From assembly GCA_024277855.1 (NCBI GenBank), contig JAJRUJ010000035.1:1-37584 (forward strand): a stretch of DNA of 37,584 nucleotides. The letters are read 5' to 3'. The position numbers and the translations under genes were made by a program. Under the pieces are notes generated by a model. The model was not told the origin of the DNA and did no database searches. It saw only the letters and a program-made list of their open reading frames with translations. Below are positions 15,731 to 23,670 of the stretch, piece by piece. The stretch comes from Candidatus Zixiibacteriota bacterium. Its GTDB lineage: Bacteria; Zixibacteria; MSB-5A5; WJJR01; JAJRUJ01. The first letter of the stretch is position 1. Every line of letters starts with the position of its first letter.

Positions 15731-17210
15731 AGAGGAACCGGCCGGAGATCAACTCGCCCAACCATGGAGCCGGTCGGCGTTGTTGGAGCAGATGCCGTTC
15801 AACGTCGCAATCATCGGCCGCGATTACGACATTGCGCAGGCCAACACGCTCTTTGCCGAACATTTCGGCGAATGGCAGGGGAAAAAATGTTATCAAGTAT
15901 ACAAAAAACGCAATGAACCGTGCCCCAACTGCAATACAATGGCGACATTCGTCGACGGTCTGGTGCGGGTGACCGATGAGGTCGGGGTCGATCAACATGG
16001 CCGGACGGCACATTATGTCGTCCATTCGGCCCCGTTGCGTAATAGCCCGGACGGGCCGATCGAATATGTCCTGGAAATGTCATCAGATGTCACCGAGACC
16101 AAGCGCTGGCAGCAGGAATACCAAATTCTCTTCGACCGCGTGCCCTGTTATATTACCGTGATCGACGAGGATTTTCGGATCATCCGTGCCAACGAGGCCT
16201 TCCGCGAGCGGTTTGGCGATGCCCAGGGTGAACGCTGTTACGAGATTTATAAAAAACGGAAACGGAAATGCAATAACTGCCCGGCCCGAAAGACATTTAA
16301 AGACGGCAAGCTGCACAAGTCCAATCAAACGGGAATCAGCAGTTCCGGCGAAAAGACCAGTTATATCGTTACGACCTCGCCGTTGACCCGGGGAGAGGAA
16401 AAAGTCGCCCACGTGATCGAGATCTCTACCGATATCACCGAGACACGCAAACTTCAGCAGGAAATGATCGATGCCGAACGACTGGCGGCGGTCGGCCAGA
16501 CCGTGGCCGGTCTGGCCCACAGTGTAAAAAATATCCTGATGGGTGTTGAGGGAGGCAAGTACATTGTCAGTCTCGGTCTGGAAAAAAATGACCGGGAGAT
16601 GATTACCCAGGGCTGGGAAATGCTGAGCCGGAACATCGATAAGACGACCGCCCTGGTAAAAAACTTCCTCAGTTTTGCCAAGGGTCGCCTGCCCTTGGTG
16701 CGCCTGGTTGACCCGAATGCGGTGGCACTGGAAATTGTCGATTTATATCGTGAAGTTGCGCGAGCTTCCGGGATCAGCCTCCGGGCGGAACTCGAGCCGA
16801 ACATCAAAGTCGCGCCGCTTGATCCCGATGGGATCCACACCTGCCTGACCAACCTCGTCTCCAATTCGATCGATGCCTGTGAGATGAGTAAAAAAGATAA
16901 CCGATTCGTGGTCCTTCGCACAAAAAACGAGAAAGGCGCGCTGATTTTTGAGGTGGCCGACAATGGCGAAGGGATGGATTACGAGATAAAACGCAAGATT
17001 TTTACCACATTTTTTACGACCAAGGGTGGAGAGGGGACCGGGTTGGGCTTGTTGACCACGCGCAAAATCGTTCAGGAGCACGGCGGCAAGATCATTGTCC
17101 GCTCGAAGAAAACAGAGGGTTCCCGGTTTCGCATTGTGCTGCCACGAAAACGTCTGGCCGACCTGTTGGCCGAGAGTAAGGCGCGAGCCGAGAAGACAAA
17201 AACCGAATAG
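15723..17210 (+). CDS. Cytosolic double-PAS sensor histidine kinase
   Basis: A 495-residue kinase with two PAS domains (about 20-125 and 135-245) and a C-terminal HisKA/HATPase core. The phospho-acceptor is H266 in 'GLAHSVKN'; the N box is 'LTNLVSNSIDACE', G1 'DNGEGM' and G2 'GTGLGL'. No membrane segment is apparent, so it senses an internal signal. Both PAS domains share the cysteine layout CY-x-[VI]-Y-K-K-R...C-x2-C (C56/C67/C70 and C172/C183/C186), fitting a redox or metal-cluster sensor. Receiver genes lie on both sides and overlap or nearly touch it, so at least one is its partner. The operon contains no DNA-binding response regulator. Confidence 0.93.
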   Translation: MAKEEPAGDQLAQPWSRSALLEQMPFNVAIIGRDYDIAQANTLFAEHFGEWQGKKCYQVYKKRNEPCPNCNTMATFVDGLVRVTDEVGVDQHGRTAHYVVHSAPLRNSPDGPIEYVLEMSSDVTETKRWQQEYQILFDRVPCYITVIDEDFRIIRANEAFRERFGDAQGERCYEIYKKRKRKCNNCPARKTFKDGKLHKSNQTGISSSGEKTSYIVTTSPLTRGEEKVAHVIEISTDITETRKLQQEMIDAERLAAVGQTVAGLAHSVKNILMGVEGGKYIVSLGLEKNDREMITQGWEMLSRNIDKTTALVKNFLSFAKGRLPLVRLVDPNAVALEIVDLYREVARASGISLRAELEPNIKVAPLDPDGIHTCLTNLVSNSIDACEMSKKDNRFVVLRTKNEKGALIFEVADNGEGMDYEIKRKIFTTFFTTKGGEGTGLGLLTTRKIVQEHGGKIIVRSKKTEGSRFRIVLPRKRLADLLAESKARAEKTKTE

Positions 17211-17219
17211 GAGATTACG

Positions 17220-17735
17220 ATGGTCGAATCATTGCATAAGACCGTCCTGGTTGTCGATGACGAGGAAGACGTGCGCCAATTCCTGGTCGCCGCCCTGACC
17301 GAGGCCGGTTTTGACGTCGTGACCGCCGCTGATGGCTATGAGGCGTTGGCGAAGGTGAAAGAACAGCCACCCGATTTGATCTCGCTCGACCTGGTAATGC
17401 CCAAGCGGTCGGGTGTTCGCTTTTTCCGCGATATCAACAAGAATAAAAAATGGGCAAAAATCCCGATTATCATCGTTACGGGTCATGCCCGGGATGACCT
17501 GGGTAAGTCCGACTTGAAGGAGTTGACAATGTCCGGCCCCGGGATTTACCTGGAAAAGCCGGTCAAGCCGCATAACTACATTGCGGCCGTCAAAAAGACG
17601 CTTGGGCTGGAGACCACGACCGAGGAAGCCGAAGCGGCTGACAAAGTAAAATTGCAAAATGAATTGAAGAACTTAGTCGACGAAATCGATCTCGATAAGT
17701 TGAAAAAACTGAAATCGATGATGGACGACGATTAG
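17220..17735 (+). CDS. Receiver-domain response regulator with acidic C-terminal tail
   Basis: A 171-residue protein. Residues 1-125 form a CheY-like receiver: 'VLVVDDEEDV', 'LISLDLVMPKRSG', 'IIIVTGHA' and 'YLEKPVKPHNY'. The last 45 residues are charged and helical ('LKNLVDEIDLDKLKKLKSMM' then DDD) with no DNA-binding motif, perhaps a protein-protein or coiled-coil tail. ATG 17220 follows TAGGAG, nine bases after the kinase stop. It is the last gene of the operon; a hairpin lies 32 bases downstream. Likely phosphorylated by the adjacent PAS kinase. Confidence 0.9.
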   Translation: MVESLHKTVLVVDDEEDVRQFLVAALTEAGFDVVTAADGYEALAKVKEQPPDLISLDLVMPKRSGVRFFRDINKNKKWAKIPIIIVTGHARDDLGKSDLKELTMSGPGIYLEKPVKPHNYIAAVKKTLGLETTTEEAEAADKVKLQNELKNLVDEIDLDKLKKLKSMMDDD

Positions 17736-17766
17736 GCGAAGACTGACCGCCTGCCGCCCCAAGTTT

Positions 17767-17815
17767 GGTCTCATCAGGATGTTGGCCAACCTGATTAGAC
17801 CGCTTTCTTTCCTCT
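17767..17815 (+). terminator. Probable terminator of the redox operon
   Basis: An 11-of-12 paired stem GGTCTCATCAGG (17767-17778) with CCTGATTAGACC (17790-17801) is followed by a pyrimidine-rich, T-containing tract (GCTTTCTTTCCTCTT). The tail is weaker than a classic T-run. Position, 32 bases after the last gene, supports the call. Confidence 0.55.
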
Positions 17816-17953
17816 TCGGTATCTTATTGCACCAATACGCACCATTCACGTATCCTCCCCTTGGGCTGTTTGCGATGGAGTAACATGTAGATGGGAAGAT
17901 AACAGGCCTGCAACTCGGTATTTTGTATGTGAGAACCCAGAGAGGAGGGGATT

Positions 17954-18769
17954 TTGGAAATTGTAACCGAAAAACTAACAGAGTGGGGTACACTCTATGG
18001 CATGAAAATCATTGCCGCGATCGTGATCCTGATCGTTGGGCGGATGGCAGTCGGATTTATCAGCCGGCTGACTAAACGGATGATGGCGAAGTCGAAAGCC
18101 GACGAAACACTCACCAGGTTTTTAGTCAGTCTAACCCGGATTGCCTTGTTGACCTTTGTAGTTATCGCCGCGCTCAATTCACTCGGCGTGCAGACGGCCT
18201 CTTTTATTGCCGTAATCGGTGCCGCCGGTCTGGCTGTCGGCCTGGCTCTGCAGGGCTCACTGGCGAATTTTGCCTCGGGCGTCCTACTGATTATATTCCG
18301 TCCCTTGAAGCGAGGCGATCTGGTTGAGGCGGGTGGTTCGCTTGGCGTGGTCAGGGAAATTCATATTTTCAATACCATTCTCAAGTCGCTCGACAACAAG
18401 CGGATTATCATTCCCAACAGCAAAGTCACCGGCGATAGTATCGTCAACTATACTGCCGAGGGGATGCTCCGTGTCGATATGGTTTTCGGTATTTCTTATG
18501 GAGACGATTTGTTGAAAGCCAAACAGATTTTAATAGAGTTGGTGGGTGCTGATGAGCGAATCCTGGCCGACCCGCCGCCGACGGTAGCCGTCTCTGAATT
18601 AGGCGACAGCTCGGTGAACTTCGTCGTGCGGCCCTATGTTAAGCCGGAGGATTACTGGGGGGTCTTTTTTGACCTGACTGAAAAAGTCAAACTGACCTTT
18701 GACGAACGCAGTGTTTCGATTCCATTCCCCCAACACGACGTTCATCTGTTCCAGGCGGTTACCCGTTAG
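17954..18769 (+). CDS. mscS: Small-conductance mechanosensitive channel MscS
   Basis: Heptameric pressure-release channel of the inner membrane, 271 residues (E. coli MscS has 286). Three hydrophobic helices occur; the pore helix TM3 has 'GAAGLAVGLALQGSLANFASG' (close to the E. coli sequence). The beta domain contains 'NSKVTGDSIVNYT' and the carboxyl domain ends in 'SIPFPQHDVHLF'. The start is a TTG at 17954 preceded by a strong AGGAGGGG (17943-17950); an ATG at 18002 would remove part of TM1. It lies alone between the terminator of the redox operon and a shared terminator with the convergent receptor gene, so it is probably monocistronic. Confidence 0.95.
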   Translation: MEIVTEKLTEWGTLYGMKIIAAIVILIVGRMAVGFISRLTKRMMAKSKADETLTRFLVSLTRIALLTFVVIAALNSLGVQTASFIAVIGAAGLAVGLALQGSLANFASGVLLIIFRPLKRGDLVEAGGSLGVVREIHIFNTILKSLDNKRIIIPNSKVTGDSIVNYTAEGMLRVDMVFGISYGDDLLKAKQILIELVGADERILADPPPTVAVSELGDSSVNFVVRPYVKPEDYWGVFFDLTEKVKLTFDERSVSIPFPQHDVHLFQAVTR

Positions 18770-18864
18770 ACAGCATCGTATACTTTATTTTCTCTCGGTC
18801 GGAGATGTTGACTTGTCTGCGGTGTCTTTTCCGATCCGGGATGCACCATTACTATTTCCAAAGG

Positions 18865-18896
18865 AAAAAGGCAGGGCCGTCGCCCTGCCTTTTTTT
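18865..18896. terminator. Bidirectional intrinsic terminator between mscS and the TonB-dependent receptor gene
   Basis: A perfect stem AGGCAGGGC / GCCCTGCCT around a CGTC loop (core 18869-18890) is flanked by an A-run before and a run of seven T after. It reads as an intrinsic terminator on both strands and sits between two convergent genes. Confidence 0.9.
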
Positions 18897-18922
18897 ACCC
18901 CGTTGTTTTCCGCGATTTTTTA

Positions 18923-21772
18923 TTAAAAAGTTTTCGACATCCGCAGGATTGCCAGTCGTCCCACCTCCGGCGCACCGATAAATTCGACATGTTTATTATC
19001 GAGGATATTCTGGACGGTCAGCGACGCTCGTGTCCCATCCATTACCTCGAAACCAACGTTAAAGTCGACGACGTCATAGGCCTCGACCGTCGTGCCGACA
19101 TACGGACTGGACATGTCGAATGCGTCAACATGCCGGAAACGTGACTGGGCGGTCAGGCCCCATTCAGGGTTGGTATAATCCAAGGCCAGGCCGAATTTAT
19201 TCCGGGGGGCATTGAGATGGATGTCATGGGCCTGGTTGTCCCCTTTCTTAAACAGATTATCCGAAATATAAGAATATGTTCCGGAAACGTTCCAGTTACG
19301 ATTCAGGTGGTAGGCCAGCGAGAGATCGGTGCCACTATAGGAGATATCGCCAAAATTGCGATACGTAATCAGCAATGCTTCCGGGTCGAGCGCCTCCAGC
19401 GGACTGACCGTCCCAAAAGGAATCGGGGCCACACCGCTGACATACATATTCACCAAATCATCGACGAGGCCATCCCCATTCTCATCCAGTGAGGCCAGTG
19501 TCGCCGCATTGACCGCATTTTCCGGGTCGGCCAGCGCGGCGGCAAATGCTGTCGCCAGGGCGGCGGTCAGGTCTTCGTCGTCGAGGAAAACATTCGGCGT
19601 TTCGACGGTCAACGGGCCGACGAAGTTTTTCTTTAGTGAATGGTAGGCGTCGATGCTGAAGCGCAGTCGCTCGCCGATGATCCCCTTGTGTCCGATTTCG
19701 AAAGTCTGGGTAATGGTTGGTTTGAGCCGTTCGATATCGTGCAAATCATCGAGAGAAAACTCCTCAAACCCCGGATCGTTGGGATTGAATATGCGCAGTT
19801 TATTATCCACGCCGGTGATCATTGATGGAGTCAGGGCGGCCAGTGAGGTCACCATTGCATTCACCGATTCCTCCGGCAACCCTTTTGCCGTGAGTTCTGC
19901 GGCAAAGCCGGCTTGCACCGCGCCCTTTCCGGCAGTCCACATCACGTTGGTGAAGGCCGGGTCGTTAAAATCAATAAAATCTGAGGAGCTTAACCCCGCG
20001 AGCGGCGCGAACGGTGAGCGGAACTGTGCGCCGTTCTCGTTGACCCTCCAGTGAAAACCGGTCTCGGGAACCCCTTGAACCCGGATGTCGATATTGGGAC
20101 TAAATCCCAGCGCCGAAGCAAACCCCGCGCCGACACCGAATGGATCTTCGGCCTGCAGGATATCGAGATAGAAATTGTTGTTGTCCGGAGTATTGTAGGC
20201 CCGGTTGTAGGTAAATCGCAGATTTTGATTGGGATTGGGCTGAAAACTTAACGCCGCTCGCGGTGAAACAACCAGGTTTTCCAACTTGTTGTGGTTATCG
20301 ACCCGCGCGGCTGTTACCAGTTTGAATTTTTCGTTCAACCATGTTTCCGACTGGAGATATACACCCAGTTCATTAATATTGTCGTCCTCTTCGTTGCGGC
20401 CGTTGATCGTTGCCTCGGTATTTGGCCTGGTGAACAACGCGTCGATCCCGTAAGTGAGCGAAAACGGTTCCGCCGGTTCATACCGATGCTGGACCTGCGC
20501 GCCCCAGAGTTTTGATTTGTCGACAATCAACTGTCCGGTGCGCAAGAGATAGGTGTCGCCGGCATCGCTGGCATTGACGAAGCCCTGGATAAATAGATCT
20601 TTATACATGTAGCGCGCCTGGCCGAACAGATATGTCCAGTTGATCGCCTGGGCGGCACCAAGCCCCGTCAGTTCGATGCTGTTGCCCCGATTAAACCCGC
20701 CGTTGATTATCAGTGACATGTCCTGGTTAAGCAAAAAATCAAGCCGGCCGTCGGCGGAGATTTTTTTAATTTCGAAATCACGCTCGTTGGGTTGCAGTCC
20801 GCCAACGTATTCCCGCCCATCGACAGTTTGCCGATATAGCCGGACCGAATCGGGTTCATTCTCCCGATCGTACCATTCCCAGTCGTTTCCCTGATAGTAC
20901 CGGGCGGAAAGTTTGTATCCCACGCGGCTGTTGCTGCTGCCGGCGTGCCGGAATGATCCGGTGACCAGATCACGTTCGCCACCGCCCACGCTGACAATTG
21001 TCCCCTGGGAAGAAAAAGGAGATTTGCTGATGATGTGCATCACGCCGTCGGCGGCATTGGGTCCATAAAGCGCCGAACCCGGCCCGGAGACGATCTCAAT
21101 CCGTTCGATGTCGTCATTGGTTGTCGAGATAAAATTGTATGCATTGAAACGCAGCGACGGCACCCGGGCAATACGATTGTCGGCCAACACCAGCAACGCG
21201 CCAGAGAAGATATCATTAAATCCCCGCACGACGGCGCTGGACTGATTGAGACCGGTCGTGGCGACATCGACCGCCGATACGCCTTTGAGATGTTCGGTCG
21301 GAGTGAGAGTCGAGCGTGCTTCGACAGTGGCCGCGTCGATCACGCTGACCGCCGCCGGGGCTTCAAGAAGTTTCTCCGGCCGACGCGACGTGGTCACGGT
21401 GACCGCATCGACATTGATTGCCGTCGGAATCATCCTCACCTGCAGGAGCGGCGGATCGTTGGTTTCCGGAATGGTCACGGCCAGTTCCTGTGGCACAAAA
21501 CCGACATATGAAACTATGACCCGGTAATTCCCCGGGATCAATTCCGCCAACTGAAATTTACCGCCCTGGTCGGTCAACGTCCCGTCGTTGTTACGGGCAT
21601 CCTGGATAGATTCAATCGCGACCGTAGCGCGGTAGAGCGCCTCCCCGCTGCTGCCGTCGATTATCTTGCCCGAAAGAGTGGCCGCATCAAGCGGGCAAAG
21701 GCCGATCACTGCGGATGCGGCAAAGATTGCGACAATAAATATCCCCTGCACAAGTCGCCAATTACGATTCAT
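18923..21772 (-). CDS. TonB-dependent outer-membrane receptor
   Basis: A 949-residue receptor. It has a signal peptide ending near 'LCPLDAA', a carboxypeptidase-regulatory-like domain (about 30-110, 'LSGKIIDGSSGEALYRATVA'), a plug domain (about 120-240, 'RRPEKLLEAPAAVSVID', 'IERIEIVSGPGSALYGPNAADG') and a 22-strand type barrel ending in 'LRMSKTF' with a terminal Phe. An alanine-rich, acidic stretch around residue 740 includes 'DENGDGLVDD', which looks like a calcium-binding loop. The ligand is unknown: no TonB genes, siderophore or cobalamin genes are near. ATG 21772 follows GAGGAG; a TTG one codon upstream is also open. A predicted promoter lies at 21907-21935. Divergent from the envelope operon at 22379. 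Confidence 0.93.
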   Translation of the reverse strand: MNRNWRLVQGIFIVAIFAASAVIGLCPLDAATLSGKIIDGSSGEALYRATVAIESIQDARNNDGTLTDQGGKFQLAELIPGNYRVIVSYVGFVPQELAVTIPETNDPPLLQVRMIPTAINVDAVTVTTSRRPEKLLEAPAAVSVIDAATVEARSTLTPTEHLKGVSAVDVATTGLNQSSAVVRGFNDIFSGALLVLADNRIARVPSLRFNAYNFISTTNDDIERIEIVSGPGSALYGPNAADGVMHIISKSPFSSQGTIVSVGGGERDLVTGSFRHAGSSNSRVGYKLSARYYQGNDWEWYDRENEPDSVRLYRQTVDGREYVGGLQPNERDFEIKKISADGRLDFLLNQDMSLIINGGFNRGNSIELTGLGAAQAINWTYLFGQARYMYKDLFIQGFVNASDAGDTYLLRTGQLIVDKSKLWGAQVQHRYEPAEPFSLTYGIDALFTRPNTEATINGRNEEDDNINELGVYLQSETWLNEKFKLVTAARVDNHNKLENLVVSPRAALSFQPNPNQNLRFTYNRAYNTPDNNNFYLDILQAEDPFGVGAGFASALGFSPNIDIRVQGVPETGFHWRVNENGAQFRSPFAPLAGLSSSDFIDFNDPAFTNVMWTAGKGAVQAGFAAELTAKGLPEESVNAMVTSLAALTPSMITGVDNKLRIFNPNDPGFEEFSLDDLHDIERLKPTITQTFEIGHKGIIGERLRFSIDAYHSLKKNFVGPLTVETPNVFLDDEDLTAALATAFAAALADPENAVNAATLASLDENGDGLVDDLVNMYVSGVAPIPFGTVSPLEALDPEALLITYRNFGDISYSGTDLSLAYHLNRNWNVSGTYSYISDNLFKKGDNQAHDIHLNAPRNKFGLALDYTNPEWGLTAQSRFRHVDAFDMSSPYVGTTVEAYDVVDFNVGFEVMDGTRASLTVQNILDNKHVEFIGAPEVGRLAILRMSKTF

Positions 21773-21835
21773 CAACGTTCTCCTCGGTTTTGTGCCATGT
21801 GCGAGTTAGAAATTAACCGGATCCTCCGTGGAATC

Positions 21836-21861
21836 GGAATCAGATCGGACTGATTGATTCC
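21836..21861. promoter_or_regulatory. Inverted repeat in the leader of the receptor gene
   Basis: GGAATCA (21836-21842) and TGATTCC (21855-21861) are perfect inverted arms 12 bases apart. They lie downstream of the predicted promoter and about 65 bases before the receptor start, so could be an operator or a leader hairpin. Confidence 0.4.
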
Positions 21862-21906
21862 GGGGGAGTAGGATATGTGGTACAAGTCCCATATTATTTG
21901 TAGGCA

Positions 21907-21935
21907 ATTGTATCGATTACCGGCCAAATAATCAA
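21907..21935 (-). promoter_or_regulatory. Predicted sigma70 promoter of the receptor gene
   Basis: On the minus strand TTGATT (21935-21930) and TACAAT (21912-21907) are exactly 17 bases apart. The transcript would start near 21900, giving a leader of about 128 bases that contains the inverted repeat at 21836-21861. Confidence 0.55.
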
Positions 21936-22378
21936 GGTGTTTCAAACCCCGTATTCTTTTGAATCGTTTACCGTAACCTGACTTCCGCCAAAAAGTCGTC
22001 GCTGAAATCGGCGGAAGATACCGGATCGATAATGCTGTAAAATTACCGTGAAAGCAAGGCGATGACTTCATCCTAATTATGAAATGATGTATTAAAAACT
22101 CGGCCGGCTAAACTGATATGGGTCGTGCTAACCGGGGAGCCGAGCAATCCTGATGCGGCGACGAATTGATTCTTCCTCTCCAATAATAGCCGATATTTTC
22201 AATCCTTTTCAGGTTGTCAGCTATCAGTTTATCAGAGCCGTTAATTCAAGCAGATCACTCTCCGGGTGACCGATAACGTACCATTTATATTGCGGCATTT
22301 GGGGAGAATTTATACCATCCATAATGACATGAACAGATTACTGGAATGTGAATTTCACGTTTTTCCGGAGACGCAAAT
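21936..22378. other. Intergenic region between divergent receptor and envelope-operon genes
   Basis: No credible gene is seen. Two inverted repeats stand out: CTTCCGCC (21982-21989) with GGCGGAAG (22010-22017), and CTCGGC (22099-22104) with GCCGAG (22139-22144) enclosing further small complementary segments. The second could be a folded leader RNA, but I cannot match it to a known riboswitch. I find no convincing sigma70 promoter for the operon at 22379; TTGCGG...TATACC near 22290-22315 has too short a spacer. Confidence 0.5.
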
Positions 22379-23659
22379 ATGCGATTGTCTTTTGTTTGGC
22401 TTTGCGGGGCGATACTCCTGATGGTGTTTGCCCTCGGCTGTAGTTCGAGTGCAGTATGGCAGGGGCGCCGGGCGATCAGACAAAAAGATTATTCGGCGGC
22501 CGAGGCACATTTCCAGCAGGCGTTGGGCGAAGATCCGGCTAATTTTGATGCCCGGCGGGGATTGGGAATCACCGCTTACTATCAGGGAGACTATCCCGCC
22601 GCCGCCAGCCGGCTGGAAGCGGCATTGCGCAGTCGACCTGATGACGGTCGGACTGTACTCTACCTCGGGATGACCAGAGAAGCGCAGCAGGAATATACGG
22701 CGGCACAGGCGATTTATGAACGATACCTGGTGAGCAATAAAAATTCGCAAATCGCCCGAAAAATCAAAGGCCGCTCCCTATTTGTCGGCAATGAGAATTT
22801 GCGCCGTCAGGCGCGCCAGGCGATTAAGTTTGAATCATCTCTGGTTACCGATACGTCGGCTGGCCTGGTAGTCGGGGTGCTGCCTTTCATTCCCCTTGGC
22901 GACGGTGCGGCGCGGCTGCGGCCGCTGGGCAACGGCCTCGCCGCCCTCGTCGGCAGTGACCTCAGTCAGATCGCCGGCCTCAAAGTTGTTGAACGGGCGC
23001 AATTGAAGTATATCCTCGACGAATTGGCCCTGGCCGAAACCGGGCGGATCGACGACAAATCGGCACCGCGCATCGGCCGGTTGATCGGGGCACAGCAACT
23101 GGTGAACGGAAATGTGGCCGCCACCGACCCGGAACACATCGCGGTGCAATCCGGTATCGTCCACACCACCAGCACCCTCTACAGCCCGGCGATCAACTCC
23201 GAAGATCGGTCGACAAATATCGCCCGGCTCCAAAAGAAGGTTACCTTTGCCATCATCGACAGTCTCGGTATTGAATTGACGCCCGCCGAACGCACGGCTA
23301 TCGAGACGACTCACACGGTGGACTCGGCGGCATTTTGGGCTTTCTGCCGTGGGCTGGACGAATATGATCGGGGTAATTTCTCCGCCGCCAATGACCTGTT
23401 CAACGAAGCCGCTTCGCTCGATCCCGGATTCGAGCAGGCCGAAGAGCTTGAAGAAGAAACGAAATCTCTTCTGGAAGGTGGTGGATCGGCGGAGGACTTT
23501 CTCTCCTCGGTCGACAATATCCTCGACCAGGGATTCGGCGCAACTGTCGAGCCGACCGAAGATATTTTTGAATTGACCGCTCCGGAAATCGATCCGCGGA
23601 CGGATGACGATTCTTCACGCGAAACCGGTAGTGCTTCAATACACGGCACTATTCGATAG
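22379..23659 (+). CDS. Lipoprotein with TPR repeats and a CsgG/FlgO-like domain
   Basis: A 426-residue envelope protein. A signal sequence ends in a lipobox 'FALGC' (C21). Residues about 35-115 are TPR-like ('AEAHFQQALGEDPANFDARRG'-type repeats). The middle (about 163-285) resembles the CsgG/FlgO fold: 'VGVLPF', 'GLAALVGSDLSQ', 'VVERAQLKYILDEL', 'IGRLIGAQQLVNGNV'. A further TPR-like segment follows ('YDRGNFSAANDLFNEAASLDP'-type), then an acidic tail. CsgG-family lipoproteins form or support outer-membrane export pores for curli or flagellar parts. It starts a tight operon with an outer-membrane barrel protein and a giant modular protein (gaps of 11 and 9 bases), so an export or assembly role for those is a reasonable inference. 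Confidence 0.82.
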   Translation: MRLSFVWLCGAILLMVFALGCSSSAVWQGRRAIRQKDYSAAEAHFQQALGEDPANFDARRGLGITAYYQGDYPAAASRLEAALRSRPDDGRTVLYLGMTREAQQEYTAAQAIYERYLVSNKNSQIARKIKGRSLFVGNENLRRQARQAIKFESSLVTDTSAGLVVGVLPFIPLGDGAARLRPLGNGLAALVGSDLSQIAGLKVVERAQLKYILDELALAETGRIDDKSAPRIGRLIGAQQLVNGNVAATDPEHIAVQSGIVHTTSTLYSPAINSEDRSTNIARLQKKVTFAIIDSLGIELTPAERTAIETTHTVDSAAFWAFCRGLDEYDRGNFSAANDLFNEAASLDPGFEQAEELEEETKSLLEGGGSAEDFLSSVDNILDQGFGATVEPTEDIFELTAPEIDPRTDDDSSRETGSASIHGTIR

Positions 23660-23670
23660 GGGAATCAGCC

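Noticed and set aside
21772-22071. 99-codon minus-strand frame upstream of the receptor gene
   Set aside because: It contains the predicted receptor promoter and inverted repeats and has no recognisable protein features; it is leader sequence.
22098-22165. Possible riboswitch ahead of the envelope operon
   Set aside because: A paired CTCGGC/GCCGAG stem is present, but the conserved cores of TPP, cobalamin, c-di-GMP, SAM or manganese riboswitches are not seen, so only an unassigned structure is reported.
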